Shown one piece after another: positions 1 to 8,800 of a stretch of 64,000 nucleotides of DNA (position 1 is the stretch's first letter; every line of letters starts with the position of its first letter). Under the pieces are notes generated by a model. The model searched no databases, was not told the origin of the DNA, and saw only the letters and a list, made by a program, of their open reading frames with translations. The DNA lies in the NCBI RefSeq assembly GCF_030408415.1, contig NZ_CP046976.1, positions 62,001-126,000 of the forward strand, given 5' to 3'. Source of the DNA: Corynebacterium appendicis CIP 107643 (GTDB taxonomy: Bacteria; Actinomycetota; Actinomycetes; Mycobacteriales; Mycobacteriaceae). The position numbers and the translations under genes were made by a program.

Positions 1-1
1 G

Positions 2-202
2 CAGAACCTGAGCTTCGAGCTCGACCGCTACATGGGCTGGCCGGGTCAGGCGACTTCGTACGCCCTCGGTTACCGCGACTGGATGGACCTGCGCGAAAAG
101 GCGCGCGAGCAGGGCATGACTCTGCGCGAATTCCACGACAAGGCGCTGCGCCTGGGCTCCATGCCGATGGACATGCTCGCGCGCGAGGTGCTCTGCCGTT
201 AG
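2..202 (+). CDS. DUF885 family protein, C-terminal end (partial)
   Basis: Only the last 66 codons are in the window; the frame is open from base 2 and ends at TAG 200-202. The tail has a conserved-looking RYMGWPGQATSYALG stretch followed by LREFHDKALRLGSMPMDML, which I recognise as the end of DUF885 proteins, a widespread bacterial family without a settled function. The catalytic part, the signal peptide (if any) and the promoter lie upstream of the window. The next gene is convergent and its stop codon is only 17 bases away. A short interrupted hairpin (GGGAA 203-207 with TTCCC 226-230) at the junction may serve both genes. Confidence 0.7.
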   Translation, partial: QNLSFELDRYMGWPGQATSYALGYRDWMDLREKAREQGMTLREFHDKALRLGSMPMDMLAREVLCR

Positions 203-219
203 GGAATAGACGCTAAGCC

Positions 220-1284
220 CTAGCGCTTCCCGCGCCTGTCGATCGCCCGCAGAATCTTCGGTAGCGACCCCGCGAACAGCAGGATGCAGATCAGGCGGAT
301 CAGCTGAAGCGCCACGACGGCCGGCCCGCCGCCACCTTCGGAGGACAGCGCCAGCACGGTCTCGATCGCGCCGGGGCTGGTGGCCAGGTAGCCCTCGAAG
401 AACGTGATGTCCAGCCACACCGACACGACGGCGCCCATCGCGGCGCACGACACCATGACCACCACGATGAACGTGATGGTGGCGGGCAGCAGTGTGGCGA
501 ACCGTTTCAGCGCCGGCACGCTCAGTCCGCCGCCGCAGACCCAGCCGATGGACATGAACGCCGTGACGGCGAGCGGCTCCGGCGGGGCGATGGGCACGGG
601 AAGCAGCGTCGCAATCACGGCGGTGAGGATCAGCGGCCCGAACACCGCCGGTGCCGGAAGGTGGACCTTGCGGGCGATGGGCTCGCCGATCAACGCGATG
701 GCGATGACGAGCAGCCACATCCACCAAGTCACCTCCAGCCCGGCGGAGTGGTTCTCGCCGGGGTGGGTGAGAAACGACGCAACGAGGGGCAGGGTCATTG
801 AGACAGCGAGCAACCGCAGGTACTGGGTGAGGGCGACGTAGCGCATGTCGGCGCCGAGTTCGTCGGCAAGCGTCATCATGATGGACGCGCCGCCCGACAG
901 CATGGACAGGACGCCGGTCTCGCGGCTGACGGTGAGCTCGTCGCCGTGGCTTTTGCGCGCGGAGTATTGCGCAAGCGTGAGCCCGCCGACGAAGCCGATG
1001 CCGATGATCACGGCCGCTGAGACGAGCCCGGGTAGCAGGTAGTGCAGCAGTTCCGCGGGCGGGACCCCGGCGAGCGGCAGGGCGGCGAGCACGCCGATGA
1101 TGCCGCGGCAGAAATTGTAGAACTTCGCGTTGACCTTTAGCTCGCGGCCTGTTCCCAGCGCTGAGATGCCGGACACCACGATCGCGCCGAGGATCCAGGC
1201 GGCGGGCACGTGGAGCCGGGCGAGCACGAATCCGAGGAGCACCGAGAGCGGTGCGACAATCATCCATCGGTTGCGTTGTTCCAC
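220..1284 (-). CDS. AbrB-type integral membrane protein (putative ammonia monooxygenase family)
   Basis: A 354-residue, almost entirely hydrophobic protein with about ten predicted membrane segments and the family pattern of two repeated halves, each containing a PAAWILGA/PAPAVFGPL-like motif near a membrane segment (around residues 27 and 212). Members are annotated as AbrB family transporters or, misleadingly, as putative ammonia monooxygenase; transported substrate is unknown. The protein should sit in the cytoplasmic membrane. It is divergent from the TauE-like gene at 1311, whose start lies 27 bases from this start, so the two promoters overlap. The start shown is the first ATG and gives a normal family length. 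Confidence 0.8.
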   Translation of the reverse strand: MEQRNRWMIVAPLSVLLGFVLARLHVPAAWILGAIVVSGISALGTGRELKVNAKFYNFCRGIIGVLAALPLAGVPPAELLHYLLPGLVSAAVIIGIGFVGGLTLAQYSARKSHGDELTVSRETGVLSMLSGGASIMMTLADELGADMRYVALTQYLRLLAVSMTLPLVASFLTHPGENHSAGLEVTWWMWLLVIAIALIGEPIARKVHLPAPAVFGPLILTAVIATLLPVPIAPPEPLAVTAFMSIGWVCGGGLSVPALKRFATLLPATITFIVVVMVSCAAMGAVVSVWLDITFFEGYLATSPGAIETVLALSSEGGGGPAVVALQLIRLICILLFAGSLPKILRAIDRRGKR

Positions 1285-1310
1285 GGTTGGTCATAGTAGC
1301 GTGGGGGTTC

Positions 1311-2060
1311 ATGTTCGCTTTGTTGGTCGCCGCTGCAGCTCTCGCGGGCTGGGTCGATGCGGTGATCGGGGGCGGCGGGCTCGTCCTCATTCCGGTGCTG
1401 ATGGCAGGCACGTCGATGCCGCCGGCGGCGATCTTGGCGACGAATAAAGTGGCGGCGGTCTTCGGCACGGCGTCCGCGGCCGTCACGCTCGTCCGCCGCG
1501 TGGGCGTGCCCCGCCAGACGTGGGGTTACGCGCTCATCGCCGGGGCACTGTCAGCAGTGGGTGCGCTTCTCGCGTCGCTTATCGACGCCTCCCTTCTCCG
1601 CCCCCTCATCCTCGTCCTCCTCATCGCCGTGGGCGTGTTCGTGGCGCTGAAACCGGAATTCGGCACGAGGCAGTCGCTGGAGGATCAACCGGTGCTCACC
1701 CCGCGCCGGGTTCTCGCCGCCGCTGGTTTGGTTGCCGTGATCGGGTTTTACGACGGAACCTTCGGCCCCGGCACCGGCATGTTCCTCATCATGGGATTCA
1801 CGGCGCTGTTCGCCCAGAACTTCCTGCGCTCCGCCGCGATGGCCAAAGTGATCAACACCGCGACGAATCTCGGTGCACTGGCGGTGTTCATCGCAGGCGG
1901 GTTCGTCGACTGGCCGTTGGCTATCGCACTCGCCGTGGCCAATATCGTCGGCGCACAGATCGGAGCCCGCACAGTGCTGGGCGGCGGTGCGAAACTGGTG
2001 CGGTACGCCCTGCTCACGCTTGTGGTCGTGCTGTCGACGTATCTGGCGTTCCAGCTCTAG
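1311..2060 (+). CDS. TauE/SafE family sulfite/anion exporter-like membrane protein
   Basis: A 249-residue membrane protein with the TauE/SafE signature: an N-terminal GWVDAVIGGGGLVLIPVL segment after the first helix and a second-half copy GFYDGTFGPGTGMF (about residues 145-158). These proteins are thought to move sulfite, sulfonates or other small organic anions across the cytoplasmic membrane; the substrate here is unknown. The frame is open from 1251, but ATG 1311 is preferred. It starts the first membrane helix directly and has TAGCGT 1297-1302 as a -10 box eight bases upstream, implying a leaderless message. It is divergent from the AbrB-like gene. Confidence 0.82.
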   Translation: MFALLVAAAALAGWVDAVIGGGGLVLIPVLMAGTSMPPAAILATNKVAAVFGTASAAVTLVRRVGVPRQTWGYALIAGALSAVGALLASLIDASLLRPLILVLLIAVGVFVALKPEFGTRQSLEDQPVLTPRRVLAAAGLVAVIGFYDGTFGPGTGMFLIMGFTALFAQNFLRSAAMAKVINTATNLGALAVFIAGGFVDWPLAIALAVANIVGAQIGARTVLGGGAKLVRYALLTLVVVLSTYLAFQL

Positions 2061-2135
2061 AGCCAGCGCAGCTCTCGGCGGAACCTACAGACAACCACAG
2101 AGATTCCTCAGCCGGCAGGGTTAGAGTCTCCGTTC

Positions 2136-2429
2136 ATGATCACAACTAAAACGGCCATGGCGGTGACGGTGGCAGCTGCGGAGGATGGCGCGGCCGTCGA
2201 TACGCAAAAGGCCGAGGAAATCGTGGATGCTGCCGTGAAATTCGTGGGCGGCACCACCATCGAGCAGCTGCATATTGTCGCTGACTCGGAGGCGCTGCCC
2301 GCGCTCGCTGTCGCCCTTGCAACGAGGGAAAATCTTCCGGAAAACCTCACGTTGGTGGAGGCGGGCCACGAGCTCGACAACGAATTCGTGGTGGTCTCCG
2401 CCGACTTCATCCTGGCGATGGCCGGCTAA
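2136..2429 (+). CDS. Small hypothetical protein, 97 aa
   Basis: A short acidic, soluble, alanine-rich protein that I do not recognise. It has no membrane segment or signal peptide, and the sequence suggests a small alpha/beta fold (helix, strand TTIEQLHIVAD, helix, strand LTLVEAG, strand EFVVVSADFI). TAGAGT 2122-2127 lies exactly eight bases before the ATG, giving a good leaderless -10. The codon use matches its neighbours. It is convergent with the amino acid antiporter gene (stop codons seven bases apart). Confidence 0.6.
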   Translation: MITTKTAMAVTVAAAEDGAAVDTQKAEEIVDAAVKFVGGTTIEQLHIVADSEALPALAVALATRENLPENLTLVEAGHELDNEFVVVSADFILAMAG

Positions 2430-2436
2430 GAGCGGC

Positions 2437-3918
2437 TTACTCGAGGACCAGCGACCCGTTAGCCAGGCCGACGACTGCGGCGATAGCCCCGACGATGACG
2501 AGGCCGACGATGACCCACTCAAAGGTGTTGAAGACTTTCTCCTTGTTGGCGATGCGCGTCCACAAATACGGGATGAGACCCGGAAGGACGGCGAGAGCGC
2601 CGAAGAGCACGTAGACGGGGTCGGCGGCGTAGATCAGCCACATCGAGTAGATGAAGCCGACGATGCCGATGGCCAGGTGGCGGCGGTTGTCGGAGGAGGA
2701 GATGGCGGGGCCGGAGTCGTCGAAAAGCTCGCCCGCGTGCGGGTGCGTCAGGCCCTTGCCGCGGACGGCGAGGAGCACGAGGTAGAGCGCCGAGAAGATG
2801 TACGGCAGCAGGTACATGATGGTCGCGAGCTGGACCATCGCGTTGTACGACGTCTCATTGGCGAAGAAGAGGATGACGAAGAACTGCACCACGCTGGTGG
2901 AGACGAGCTGCGCCATCCACGGTGCGCCCGCCTCGTTCTTCGCGGCGAGGCGCTTGGGCAGCAGGCCGTCGGCGGCCATCATGACGATCGGTTCCGCGCA
3001 GAGCATCTGCCAGGAAATGTAGGCGCCCAGAACCGACAGACACAGGCCGATGGAGATCAGTGCGCCGCCCCACGGGCCGACCGCGGCTTCGAGGACCGCG
3101 CCCATGGAGTTGTCCGGCAGCGCCGCGAGCTCCTCGCGGGTGAGCACGCCGTACGACAGCGTGGACACGGCGACGAGCAGGCCCAGCACCGACAAAAAGC
3201 CGATCACCGTCGCACGCCCGACGTCCTGGCGGGACCGCGCCTGCTTGGAGTACACCGACGCGCCCTCAATGCCGATGAACACCCAGACGGTGAAAAGCAT
3301 GATGCCCTGGATCTGGTCCGACAGGGAGATGCCGGAGTTCTCGCCCCAGAAATCCAGCGTGAACTTGTCCCAGCTGAACCCGATGAAGGCTATGAGCACG
3401 ATGAACGCCAGAATCGGGACCAGCTTCGCGATGGTGGTGACCAGGTTCATCAGCGCCGCTTGCTTCACGCCGCGGGTCAGTGCGAAGAAGATGCCCCAGG
3501 TGAGCACAGAGACAGTCAGCGCCATGACCCACGGGTTGTCCTGGTCGAAGAACGGCAGGTAGTGGCCGAGGGTGCCGAAGAACAGCGTCGCGTACCCCAC
3601 CTGCGCCATCACCGAGCCGAGCCAGTAGCCCCAGCCGGAGGTGAACCCGATGAAGTCACCCAGCCCCGCGCGCACGTAGGAGTACACGCCGGAATCCAGG
3701 TGCGGCTTACGCCGCGCGAGGATCTGGAAGACGAATGCGATGGAGAGCATGCCCACGCCCGCGATCGCCCAGCCGATCAGCATCGCGCCCGGGCTGGCCA
3801 CCGAAGCGATGTTCTGCGGCAGGGCGAAGATGCCAGATCCGACGGTGGAGCCGATGATCAAGGACACCAGGGTCCAGATGGTCACCGAATGGGCGCGCTG
3901 ACTGTGGGCTGTGCTCAT
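2437..3918 (-). CDS. APC-family basic amino acid antiporter (ArcD/LysI-like)
   Basis: A 493-residue permease with about 12-13 membrane segments. The first helix carries GSTVGSGIFALPQNIA (residues 23-38), the glycine-rich substrate loop of APC-superfamily basic amino acid/polyamine antiporters. It resembles arginine:ornithine antiporter ArcD and the corynebacterial lysine transporter LysI. It most likely exchanges a cationic amino acid across the cytoplasmic membrane; which one cannot be read from sequence. No arginine deiminase genes are nearby. It lies 47 bases downstream of hrpB on the same strand, so it may be partly co-transcribed. Confidence 0.82.
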   Translation of the reverse strand: MSTAHSQRAHSVTIWTLVSLIIGSTVGSGIFALPQNIASVASPGAMLIGWAIAGVGMLSIAFVFQILARRKPHLDSGVYSYVRAGLGDFIGFTSGWGYWLGSVMAQVGYATLFFGTLGHYLPFFDQDNPWVMALTVSVLTWGIFFALTRGVKQAALMNLVTTIAKLVPILAFIVLIAFIGFSWDKFTLDFWGENSGISLSDQIQGIMLFTVWVFIGIEGASVYSKQARSRQDVGRATVIGFLSVLGLLVAVSTLSYGVLTREELAALPDNSMGAVLEAAVGPWGGALISIGLCLSVLGAYISWQMLCAEPIVMMAADGLLPKRLAAKNEAGAPWMAQLVSTSVVQFFVILFFANETSYNAMVQLATIMYLLPYIFSALYLVLLAVRGKGLTHPHAGELFDDSGPAISSSDNRRHLAIGIVGFIYSMWLIYAADPVYVLFGALAVLPGLIPYLWTRIANKEKVFNTFEWVIVGLVIVGAIAAVVGLANGSLVLE

Positions 3919-3965
3919 ACAGGATTAACTTACTGGGAGATTCCCAGCTTTAGCGAATGATGGGG

Positions 3966-6230
3966 TCACATCCGGTTCTTGGTCCTCGCGGTCGCTTGCG
4001 CGCTCCAAGGGTCTTCGGGCCAGGGATGCTTGGGGTAGCGGCCGCGCATCTCTTTGCGGACTTGGATGTAGGGGCCGTCCCAGAAGCTGGTCAGGTCGTC
4101 GGTGACGGCGAGTTCGCGGCCGGCGGGCGACAACAGGTGGAACAGTACCCGCACGCCGCTGACCTCGGGGGAGGCGGACAGGCCGAAGCATTCCTGCAGC
4201 TTGACGCGCACGACGGGGCGCTCGGTCGAATAATCCACGCGCGGGTGCGAGCCGCTGGGCACGCTCAGCCGCTCGGGCGCGAGCGCATCCATGTCGGCGG
4301 CTTCGGGCCACGGCAGTTGCCGCATGAACGCGGCGTGCATGTCGAGTGCGCTTATCGACGCCCCTTCTGCCAGCTTCCCCACCTCCGGCGAATAGTCACC
4401 GGCGGTCACGTCGGGCCATGGTTCGCCGTGGCGTTCGCGCAGGAAATCCAGCCTGTCTTTGAGGCGCTGAGCTTTCTCGTCCAGCTGGAAGTCATCGAAG
4501 GAGATCCCGATCCCGGCGAGGGCTTCCTGCGCCTCGGCACGGGAGAGGGTGATCGGGGTGGAGGTCAGCTCGATGGCGCCGAGGGTGGTGGTGCGGCGGG
4601 GGCGGAGGCGGCCGTCGATAAGCGATGCTGTGGTTGTCTCGGTGACGCGGTGCTCGGGCAGCTCGGTGGCGGCGGCCGCACGAATGACGGCGCCTTTGGC
4701 GGTGAGCTGGATTTCGGCGGCGGCGATCCAGTCGGCGGGCGGGATGGTGGCATCCAGCTTGGCGCGCGTGCCGCTGGCCAGCAGGTATTCGCGGTCGCCG
4801 AGGTGTTTGCCCACCCACTCCGGGTACGCGGCGGCGACCACGTCGCCCGCTGGGACGTCGCCGGTGCGTGGAACCATGCGCGCGAAGCGTTCGATCTGCT
4901 TCCGCGGCGGCTGCGCGCGGGCGAGATCCCCGCTGATACCTTCCGCGAGCGCCGCGACCGTGCGCGCGGCGCCGGACCCGTGCTCGAGCAGCGCGGTGCC
5001 CAGGCGCGGGTCGAGCGGCATCGCGGCGAGCTTCTCACCGAGCGCTGTAGTTCCGCTGTCGTCGAGGGCGCCGAGTTCGCGGAGTGTGCGCTGGGCGTCG
5101 GCGAGCGCGTTCGCGGGCGGACGGGTGAGAAGCGGCAGGTCGGGCGAGCCCCACGCGGCGAGCGTCAGCGCGGCCGAGGTCAGGTCCGCGGTGGTGATCT
5201 CCGGGGCGATATCGGCGCTGAAGTGCTGGTAGTCCGACTGCGAATAGGCGCGCAGAACCTCGCCCGGGCCGAGACGTCCCGCACGTCCCGCTCGCTGGTC
5301 CGCGCTCGTCTTCGCACTCGAGACAGTGACTAGGCCCGTCATTGCGCGGGCGGCGTCGCGGCGCGGCAAGCGGGAGAGCCCGGCATCGACGACGCGGTTG
5401 ACGCCCGGCACCGTGATCGAGCTTTCCGCGATCGAGGTAGCCACGACGACCTGCACGTTCCCGTTCAGCGCCTCGTCCTGCTCCTTGTTGGTCAACCGGC
5501 CGTGGAGCGGCGCGGCACTCGGCAGCTGCGCGCATACCGCGTCGACTTCGCGCGCACCGGGCACGAAGACGAGGGTGCGGCCGTCCCTGTCGCCGTCGTG
5601 CGGGCTCCCCGCGAGCTTCGCGACGTGGGAGTAGAACTCCCGCGACCCCTCCGCGCGGCCGGGGTGCGGATGGTAGCTGACATCGAGCGGGTGGGTGACG
5701 GCCTCGGTGGAGAGGATCTGTGCGCCCATGTGCTCGGCCAGCGCCTTCGCGTCGAGGGTCGCCGACATGACGGCCAAGTAGAGGTCGTCGCGCAGGAACG
5801 CGACCTCCATCGCCATGGCCAGCACCAGGTCGGTGTCGAGCTGACGTTCGTGGACCTCGTCGATGACCACCGCGCCGACACCGGTCAGCTCCGGGTCTTT
5901 GAGTAGGCGGTTCAGGAGGACACCAGGGGTGACAAACTGCACCGCGGAGCCTTGTTTATGCTCGCCGCGGATGGAGTAGCCGACACGGTCGCCTAAGGGC
6001 GTGCCGTCAAGAAACGCGAGCCTGCGGGCGGCGGCACGTACCGCCACGCGCCTGGGTGCGGTGACGAGTGTGACGCCGCTGTCGGTGGTGAGGTTGCTGA
6101 TCGCGGGCGGCAGCAGCGTCGTCTTGCCTGTGCCCGGCGGCGCTTCCACCACGAGCGGGCCACGCGGTGGGAGGTCCCCGATGAGGTCTGCTACTGGCAG
6201 CCCTGCGCCGATGGTGGATAGGTCGAACAT
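3966..6230 (-). CDS. hrpB: ATP-dependent helicase HrpB
   Basis: A DEAH-box superfamily 2 helicase of 754 residues, near the usual ~800 of HrpB. Motif I is APPGTGKTT (about residue 30), motif II is DEVH (VVIDEVHERQLDTD), motif III is SATL, and motif VI is DQRAGRAGRLGPG. The C-terminal third is the HrpB-specific domain ending in RYPKHPWPEDPW. HrpB proteins are presumed RNA helicases with poorly defined substrates. Start ATG 6230 is chosen over an in-frame TTG at 6242. The gene is preceded by a perfect 18-bp palindrome containing a TATAGT -10 hexamer on this strand (see 6262-6279). Confidence 0.9.
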   Translation of the reverse strand: MFDLSTIGAGLPVADLIGDLPPRGPLVVEAPPGTGKTTLLPPAISNLTTDSGVTLVTAPRRVAVRAAARRLAFLDGTPLGDRVGYSIRGEHKQGSAVQFVTPGVLLNRLLKDPELTGVGAVVIDEVHERQLDTDLVLAMAMEVAFLRDDLYLAVMSATLDAKALAEHMGAQILSTEAVTHPLDVSYHPHPGRAEGSREFYSHVAKLAGSPHDGDRDGRTLVFVPGAREVDAVCAQLPSAAPLHGRLTNKEQDEALNGNVQVVVATSIAESSITVPGVNRVVDAGLSRLPRRDAARAMTGLVTVSSAKTSADQRAGRAGRLGPGEVLRAYSQSDYQHFSADIAPEITTADLTSAALTLAAWGSPDLPLLTRPPANALADAQRTLRELGALDDSGTTALGEKLAAMPLDPRLGTALLEHGSGAARTVAALAEGISGDLARAQPPRKQIERFARMVPRTGDVPAGDVVAAAYPEWVGKHLGDREYLLASGTRAKLDATIPPADWIAAAEIQLTAKGAVIRAAAATELPEHRVTETTTASLIDGRLRPRRTTTLGAIELTSTPITLSRAEAQEALAGIGISFDDFQLDEKAQRLKDRLDFLRERHGEPWPDVTAGDYSPEVGKLAEGASISALDMHAAFMRQLPWPEAADMDALAPERLSVPSGSHPRVDYSTERPVVRVKLQECFGLSASPEVSGVRVLFHLLSPAGRELAVTDDLTSFWDGPYIQVRKEMRGRYPKHPWPEDPWSAQATARTKNRM

Positions 6231-6261
6231 GGTGTTCTTCAATCTACCCGCGGTGCGGTAT

Positions 6262-6279
6262 TGCGCACTATAGTGCGCA
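6262..6279. promoter_or_regulatory. Perfect 18-bp palindrome upstream of hrpB with a -10 hexamer on both strands
   Basis: TGCGCACTATAGTGCGCA equals its own reverse complement. Its centre, ACTATAGT, gives TATAGT on each strand, so it could be two overlapping divergent -10 boxes: one for hrpB (start 6230) and one for a short frame starting at GTG 6273. Length and perfect symmetry fit an operator for a dimeric repressor covering the promoter; the regulator is not identifiable from the window. No palindrome of similar length was seen elsewhere in the window. Confidence 0.55.
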
Positions 6280-6371
6280 TTCTTCCCTCAACTTCATGGC
6301 CCCACACGTTCAATATCTCGGGCGATGAGATCTATCTCGATGCCGATGGCGGTGTGGATATGGCGGGTTAG
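6273..6371 (+). CDS. Candidate small ORF, 32 aa, or gene remnant
   Basis: A GTG-started frame of 32 codons that begins inside the right arm of the palindrome and ends with TAG overlapping the stop codon of the convergent acetyltransferase gene. The residues (WPHTFNISGDEIYLDADGG in the middle) look protein-like rather than random, but codon third positions are mixed and no ribosome-binding site is present. It could be a real microprotein, the C-terminal remnant of a lost gene, or chance. I do not recognise it. Confidence 0.25.
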   Translation: MRILPSTSWPHTFNISGDEIYLDADGGVDMAG

Positions 6372-6973
6372 TTCGGCCTGCCTGGTGTGTCGAGTGTGCG
6401 GATCAACTTCGCTGGGACTCCGCCGACCAACGAGTTATCGGGCACGTCTTTGGCCACCACGGCCCCGGCGGCGATGACGCAGTTGTCCCCGACGGTCACG
6501 CCGGGCATGACCATGGCGCCGGCGCCGAACCAGCAGTTGTCGCCGATGGTGATGGGGCGGCCGCGCTCCCAGCCGGCGGCGCGGGCGTCGGCGTCGTTCA
6601 CCGGGTGCTCGACGGTGATGAGCTGGCAGCCCGGCCCGAACAAGGTGTTGTTGCCCACGGTCACCTCCGCGATGTCCAAGATGACGCAGTTGTAGTTGAG
6701 GAAGCAGTGCTCGCCGAAGGTGGTGTTCCCGCCGAATTCGACGTAGAGCGGCGCGAACACGCCGGGCACGGCGGAGCCGGGTGCGAAGATCTCCGCGAGG
6801 ATCTCCTCGGCCCGGGGTCGGTCGGTGTTGCCCAAACTATTCAGCTCGCGCATGCGCCCCCACGCGGCGCGGTGCGCGTCGTCAATCTCCTCAGAACTGG
6901 GCCGGTACCAGCGGGAGACCCGGAGATCGGCGAGGGAAGGGGAGTCGGTGATCGCGTTGTCGGGCGTGGTCAT
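6368..6973 (-). CDS. Sugar O-acetyltransferase (NodL/LacA/maltose acetyltransferase type)
   Basis: A left-handed beta-helix acyltransferase of 201 residues. The N-terminal half (residues 20-70, WGRMRELNS) matches the maltose-acetyltransferase N-terminal domain. The C-terminal half has hexapeptide repeats including FGEHCFLNYNCVILD, the loop PITIGDNCWFGAGAMVMPGV and VIAAGAVVAKDVPDNSLVGG. The histidine in ITVEHPV is the likely catalytic base. The enzyme probably transfers acetyl from acetyl-CoA to a sugar hydroxyl in the cytoplasm. An in-frame start exists at 7081, but ATG 6973 begins just before the recognisable domain and avoids overlapping the divergent SDR gene. Confidence 0.85.
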   Translation of the reverse strand: MTTPDNAITDSPSLADLRVSRWYRPSSEEIDDAHRAAWGRMRELNSLGNTDRPRAEEILAEIFAPGSAVPGVFAPLYVEFGGNTTFGEHCFLNYNCVILDIAEVTVGNNTLFGPGCQLITVEHPVNDADARAAGWERGRPITIGDNCWFGAGAMVMPGVTVGDNCVIAAGAVVAKDVPDNSLVGGVPAKLIRTLDTPGRPN

Positions 6974-7034
6974 AGGCCCCAGCGTACGTGCGAAAATCGT
7001 GTCGCCGCTGTAGAGCGCGCCTACACTGCATCCC

Positions 7035-7745
7035 ATGAGCGAGAAGAAGATTGCAGTAGTCACCGGCGGTTCCGCAGGCATCGGGGAGGCCGCGGCGAGG
7101 GCATTAGCTGACGACGGCTACACCGTCTACGTTTGTGCCCGCCGCAAGGAGCTGTGCGAGAAGATCGCCGGTGAGATCGGCGGCGTGGGGGTGGAGCTGG
7201 ACGTGACGGACCAGGGGAGCGTCGATAAGCTCGCCGAGCAGCTTGATCGTGTCGACGTGCTGGTGAATAACGCGGGCGGCGCGCGCGGGCTCGACCCGTT
7301 GCGCGAGGCCAAGCCCGAGGATTGGGACTGGATGTACCAGACGAATGTGCTGGGCACCGTGCGCGTGACCAAGGCGCTGTACCGTGCACTCGTCGGGGCA
7401 GAGGGCTTGGTCATCAACGTCGGTTCCGTCGCCGGGTGGGACGCGTACGTCGGCGGCTCCGGCTACAACGCGGCCAAATTCGGGCTGCGCGCGCTCACCC
7501 GCGCTTTCCGGCGCGAAGAGGTCGACGCCCCCATCCGCATCACCGAGATCGACCCCGGCCGCGTGAAGACCGACTTCGCCTTCAACCGCTTCGGCGACGA
7601 AGCGCGCGCCGCGGAGGTCTACGACGGCAAGCTCAATCTGACCGCCGAGGACATCGCCGAGGCGATCCGGTGGGTGGCCTCCCTGCCGCCGCACGTCAAC
7701 ATCGACACGATGAATATCATGCCGCGCGACCAAGCGGAACGTTAA
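7035..7745 (+). CDS. SDR family NAD(P)-dependent oxidoreductase
   Basis: A 236-residue short-chain dehydrogenase/reductase with a Rossmann fold. The cofactor motif is TGGSAGIG (residues 10-17), the NNAG motif follows (NNAGGARG), and the active-site pair is Y-NAA-K (SGYNAAKFG). It resembles the YdfG-like NADP-dependent 3-hydroxy acid dehydrogenases and also ends in the IDTMNIMPRDQ pattern of that group; the substrate is inferred, not shown. TACACT 7022-7027 is seven bases before the ATG (leaderless). It overlaps the start of the next gene by one base, so the two are co-transcribed. Confidence 0.88.
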   Translation: MSEKKIAVVTGGSAGIGEAAARALADDGYTVYVCARRKELCEKIAGEIGGVGVELDVTDQGSVDKLAEQLDRVDVLVNNAGGARGLDPLREAKPEDWDWMYQTNVLGTVRVTKALYRALVGAEGLVINVGSVAGWDAYVGGSGYNAAKFGLRALTRAFRREEVDAPIRITEIDPGRVKTDFAFNRFGDEARAAEVYDGKLNLTAEDIAEAIRWVASLPPHVNIDTMNIMPRDQAER

Positions 7746-8416
7746 TGGCAGCCGGTCAATTACTGGTGCTGATCGGCGTCTGGGTCGCGGCGATCGCCAG
7801 CCCCGGCCCCGACATCGTCCAGATCGCGCGCCTCGGCGTGAAGTCGCGGGCGGCCGGAGTGGCGTGCGCCGTCGGAATCATGGTCGGCAACACGTTGTGG
7901 ATCGCCGCGTCCCTCCTTGGCTTGAGCGCCCTCATCCAGGCCGTGCCGCAGGTGCTTGCCGTACTCCAACTCGTCGGCGGGGCGTACCTGCTGTGGATGG
8001 GCATCGGCGCCATTCGCGCCGGGTTCGCCGTGAGGAAGGAAGCAGCGAACGACGGCACAGCCGGCGGCTCGGACGCGGTCGCAGCTGCCGACGTTCCGCC
8101 CGTCGCAGCCCTGCCGACCAGCAAAGCTTTCCGCATTGGCGTGGCCACGAACCTGGCTAACCCGAAGGCGGTGCTGTTCTTCGGGGCGGTTTTCGCTCAG
8201 TTCGTCAAACCCGGCATGGGCTGGGAATGGATGCTTGTCATCCTGCTCACGTTGGTGGTGATCGGGTTCGCGTGGTTCGTGGGGTTCGCGGTCCTCGTCG
8301 ATAAGTTCGCGGGCTTTTTGGACCGCTACGGACACGTCGTCGATGTTGTGACGGGGCTGATTTTCGTGGCGCTGGCGGTGTGGATGCTCGTAGAGGGCGC
8401 CACGAGTCTGCTTTGA
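7745..8416 (+). CDS. LysE family translocator
   Basis: A 223-residue membrane protein of the LysE/RhtB exporter superfamily, with the SPGPDIVQI motif after the first helix, GIMVGNT in the second and NLANPKAVLFFGA in the middle. About six membrane segments are visible, with a hydrophilic loop at residues 95-125. It likely exports an amino acid or related metabolite; the substrate is unknown. Its ATG overlaps the TAA of the SDR gene (TAATG), so translation is coupled. Confidence 0.87.
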   Translation: MAAGQLLVLIGVWVAAIASPGPDIVQIARLGVKSRAAGVACAVGIMVGNTLWIAASLLGLSALIQAVPQVLAVLQLVGGAYLLWMGIGAIRAGFAVRKEAANDGTAGGSDAVAAADVPPVAALPTSKAFRIGVATNLANPKAVLFFGAVFAQFVKPGMGWEWMLVILLTLVVIGFAWFVGFAVLVDKFAGFLDRYGHVVDVVTGLIFVALAVWMLVEGATSLL

Positions 8417-8456
8417 GGCGAAAACGCAGACGGCGTGCCGCGCTAGCATTGCTTTC

Positions 8457-8777
8457 ATGATCCTCACGACCACGCAGACAGTTGAAGGCCGGACAATCAC
8501 GGAGTACATGCGCATCATCGGTGGCGAAACGATCACCGGCATGAACATGTTCAAGGACATCGGCGCAGGCTTCCGCAATATGGTGGGCGGCCGCGCGAGC
8601 TCCTGGGAGCAGGAGCTGATTCAGGCGCGCGACAGTGCGCTGAACGAGTTGTGGGAGCGCGCACGCCAGATCGGTGCGGACGGCGTGGTGGGCGTTGAGC
8701 TGGACTATTCGCCGATGGGTGCGGATGGCTCGATGATGCTCGTCGCTGCGACGGGCACGGCGGTTCGGCTGGACTAG
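8457..8777 (+). CDS. YbjQ/UPF0145 family protein
   Basis: A 106-residue soluble protein with the family core MILTTTQTVEGR at the start, VGGRASSWEQEL in the middle and GADGVVGVELDYSPMG. UPF0145 proteins form small oligomeric shells and are sometimes described as putative heavy-metal-binding; their role is not established. TAGCAT 8444-8449 lies seven bases before the ATG, so the message is probably leaderless. It is followed by three more + strand genes with short gaps. Confidence 0.85.
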   Translation: MILTTTQTVEGRTITEYMRIIGGETITGMNMFKDIGAGFRNMVGGRASSWEQELIQARDSALNELWERARQIGADGVVGVELDYSPMGADGSMMLVAATGTAVRLD

Positions 8778-8800
8778 CGGCGAGCTGCTTACATAGAGGC

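Noticed and set aside
2275..3960. A 561-codon + strand frame opposite the amino acid antiporter gene
   Set aside because: It lies antisense to a complete, clearly recognisable permease and reads as highly charged, low-complexity sequence of the kind GC-rich codon bias creates. The same applies to long frames at 3957-5333, 15352-16749, 17499-19082 and 27871-29211.
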